Below, in pieces: positions 62,481-64,000 of a stretch of DNA of 64,000 bases. The DNA comes from Bacteroides intestinalis (lineage in GTDB: Bacteria; Bacteroidota; Bacteroidia; Bacteroidales; Bacteroidaceae). Positions within the stretch are counted from its first letter, which is position 1. Each line of letters opens with the position of its first letter. Both the position numbers and the translations under genes were made by a program. The notes under the pieces were generated by a model. The model had not been told where the DNA came from and ran no database searches. It saw only the letters and a list, made by a program, of their open reading frames with translations. The stretch is taken from assembly GCF_003464595.1 (NCBI RefSeq), contig NZ_QRZF01000013.1, positions 62,001 through 126,000 on the forward strand. The letters run 5' to 3'.

Positions 62481-63941
62481 ATGGCATTTACCAACAACAT
62501 TATGATTGTCCGCCACAGATTGCTGACAGAGCTGGTAAAACTGTGGAGGGATAACGAACTTGTAGAGAAAATAGACCGTCTTCCCATTGAATTGAGTCCG
62601 AGAAGGTCAAAACATGCAGGACGCTGCTGCGTACATAAAGAACGCGCCGTGTGGAAATACAAATCACTGCCGTTGCTGGGACTGGATATGGAAGATGAAA
62701 AAGATGAATTAACCCCATTATCAGAGTATGCAGCACATGCACTGGACCGTGCAGAAAACGGAACGCCGAAAGATAACATCATGTGTGTGATTGACGAAGC
62801 ATGTTCCGCCTGCGTACAAATCAATTACGAAATCACCAACCTTTGCCGCGGATGTACCGCCCGTAGCTGCCAGACCAACTGTCCGAAGAAAGCTGTCCAT
62901 GTAAAGGAAAGCGGACAGGCATGGATAGACCATGATGAATGCATCAGTTGTGGTATTTGCCACAAGAGCTGCCCCTATCATGCAATTGTTTATATCCCCG
63001 TACCTTGCGAAGAAGCTTGTCCGGTGAAAGCCATCAGCAAGGATAAGAAAGGTATCGAACACATCGACGAAAGCAAATGTATCTATTGCGGAAAGTGTCT
63101 CAACGCCTGTCCATTCGGAGCAATTTTCGAAGTGTCACAGGTATTCGATATCCTGCACAAGATACGCAAAGGAGAAAAAATAGTGGCCATTGTGGCACCG
63201 TCTATCCTGGGACAATTCAAGACTACTATTGAGCAGGTATATGGCGCATTCAAAGCTGTAGGATTCACTGATGTCATCGAAGTGGCTCAGGGAGCTATGG
63301 ATACGGTCAGCAACGAAGCACATGAATTGATAGAGAAGTTGGAAGAAGGACAGAAGTTTATGACTACTTCTTGTTGTCCTGCCTACATTGAGCTTGTTGA
63401 CAAACATATTCCGGGCATGAAACCTTATGTTTCAGGCACAGGTTCACCGATGTATTATGCAGCACGCATTGCCAAAGAGAAACATCCGGATGCTAAAGTA
63501 GTTTTCATCGGTCCGTGTGTAGCCAAACGTAAAGAGGCCCAGCGTGATGAAGCTGTAGATTTTGTTATGACTTTCGAAGAAGTGGCATCTGTATTGGACG
63601 GACTGGATATTCAGTTGGAGCAATCGCAACCTTATGCCATGTCGTTCGCATCCGTGCGCGAGGCACATGGATTTGCCCAGGCTGGTGGCGTAATGGGAGC
63701 AGTAAAAGCCTATCTGAAAGAAGAAGCTGACAAAATCAATGCCATCCAAGTAGCTAATCTGGATAAGAAAACCATCGGTTCATTGCGGGCGTATGCCAAA
63801 TCAGGCAAAGCACCGGGGCAATTTATAGAAGTGATGGCATGTGAAGGTGGCTGTATCACCGGACCTTGTACGCACAATGAGATTGCCGCAGGTAAACGTC
63901 AGTTTGTACAAGAATTAGCTAAACAGGAAAAGACGTATTAA
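62481..63941 (+). CDS. Monomeric [FeFe] hydrogenase (group B-like)
   Basis: 486 residues from the ATG at 62481; an upstream in-frame ATG would read through the promoter and is rejected. N-terminal ferredoxin region: CRGCTARSCQTNC, CISCGICHKSC with CPYHA, then CIYCGKCLNACPFG. H-cluster motifs: TSCCPAYIE (L1), GPCVAKRKEA (L2) and MACEGGCITGPC (L3). The text matches the monomeric group B-like enzymes common in gut Bacteroides, which evolve H2 from reduced ferredoxin. Maturases HydEFG are not in the window. A small inverted repeat (CCAGCG/CGCTGG, 63944-63958) follows the stop. Confidence 0.93.
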   Translation: MAFTNNIMIVRHRLLTELVKLWRDNELVEKIDRLPIELSPRRSKHAGRCCVHKERAVWKYKSLPLLGLDMEDEKDELTPLSEYAAHALDRAENGTPKDNIMCVIDEACSACVQINYEITNLCRGCTARSCQTNCPKKAVHVKESGQAWIDHDECISCGICHKSCPYHAIVYIPVPCEEACPVKAISKDKKGIEHIDESKCIYCGKCLNACPFGAIFEVSQVFDILHKIRKGEKIVAIVAPSILGQFKTTIEQVYGAFKAVGFTDVIEVAQGAMDTVSNEAHELIEKLEEGQKFMTTSCCPAYIELVDKHIPGMKPYVSGTGSPMYYAARIAKEKHPDAKVVFIGPCVAKRKEAQRDEAVDFVMTFEEVASVLDGLDIQLEQSQPYAMSFASVREAHGFAQAGGVMGAVKAYLKEEADKINAIQVANLDKKTIGSLRAYAKSGKAPGQFIEVMACEGGCITGPCTHNEIAAGKRQFVQELAKQEKTY

Positions 63942-64000
63942 AACCAGCGTAGCGCTGGAGCAAGGCTTCCTTTCGGCGTACAGACTATTTTTCATCCGCA

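Overview
The window reads as the chromosome of a gut Bacteroides species. Supporting features are SusC/SusD outer-membrane glycan uptake genes, hybrid-family glycosidases (GH43, GH95, GH127), Bacteroides-type promoters with a TAnnTTTG -7 element and almost no Shine-Dalgarno sequences, an RRM RNA-binding protein, VirE-like/HU-like gene pairs, an IntDOT-like integrase, an RteC-like protein and a monomeric [FeFe] hydrogenase. No rRNA, tRNA or CRISPR array was seen.

1-13.6 kb is a plant-pentosan type polysaccharide utilisation locus (PUL) in decay. The intact part, on the minus strand, is GH43, SusC, SusD and a GH95 gene cut by the window edge, plus a second GH43. Around it lie remnants of a GPH sugar symporter, a CE1 esterase, a GH127 enzyme, a transketolase, an aldo/keto reductase and an AraC regulator, each broken by stops, frameshifts or deletions. 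Three promoters in this region (two of them now in front of dead genes) carry the same four-unit, 21-bp-period operator exactly 32 bp from their -7 element. The regulator is not in the window.

13.6-20 kb holds a VirE-like primase/helicase divergent from a HU-like DNA-binding protein with a 22-bp-period palindrome array between them, then an OmpA-family protein, a nitroreductase and a homocysteine S-methyltransferase. 20.2-27.5 kb is a compact five-gene operon: SWIM zinc finger, DUF5691, MoxR-type AAA+ ATPase, DUF5682 and VWA protein, a chelatase-like ATPase/VWA module of unknown purpose.

27.5-42 kb contains tandem AraC regulators and a redox gene set (MFS exporter, Isf-like flavoprotein, iron alcohol dehydrogenase, DUF3737, PLP aminotransferase). 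A direct repeat TCYGTAAT at 21-bp spacing precedes the regulator and both target operons. Inserted between them (30.3-34.7 kb) is a GC-rich segment with a tyrosine recombinase, a 300-bp invertible promoter bounded by perfect 20-bp inverted repeats, a small ORF, a second HU-like gene with its own 22-bp palindrome array, and an AAA-ATPase/PD-(D/E)XK gene bracketed by twin hairpins. 41-50 kb is ordinary housekeeping and accessory metabolism.

50.5-62.4 kb is interpreted as an approximately 12-kb integrative element: RteC-like gene at one end, IntDOT-like integrase (Ser in place of the first catalytic Arg) at the other, bounded by a direct repeat TTATCTTTGC that fits the IntDOT core and lies in the -7 element of the [FeFe] hydrogenase promoter. 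Its cargo is a second AraC-controlled oxidoreductase cluster (two exported flavodoxins, SDR, MFS with a frameshift, iron ADH, zinc ADH with a signal peptide). The cargo operators have the same 21-bp architecture and the same 31-bp offset to the -7 element as the chromosomal set, so cargo and chromosome look like paralogous regulons. The window ends with the hydrogenase gene.
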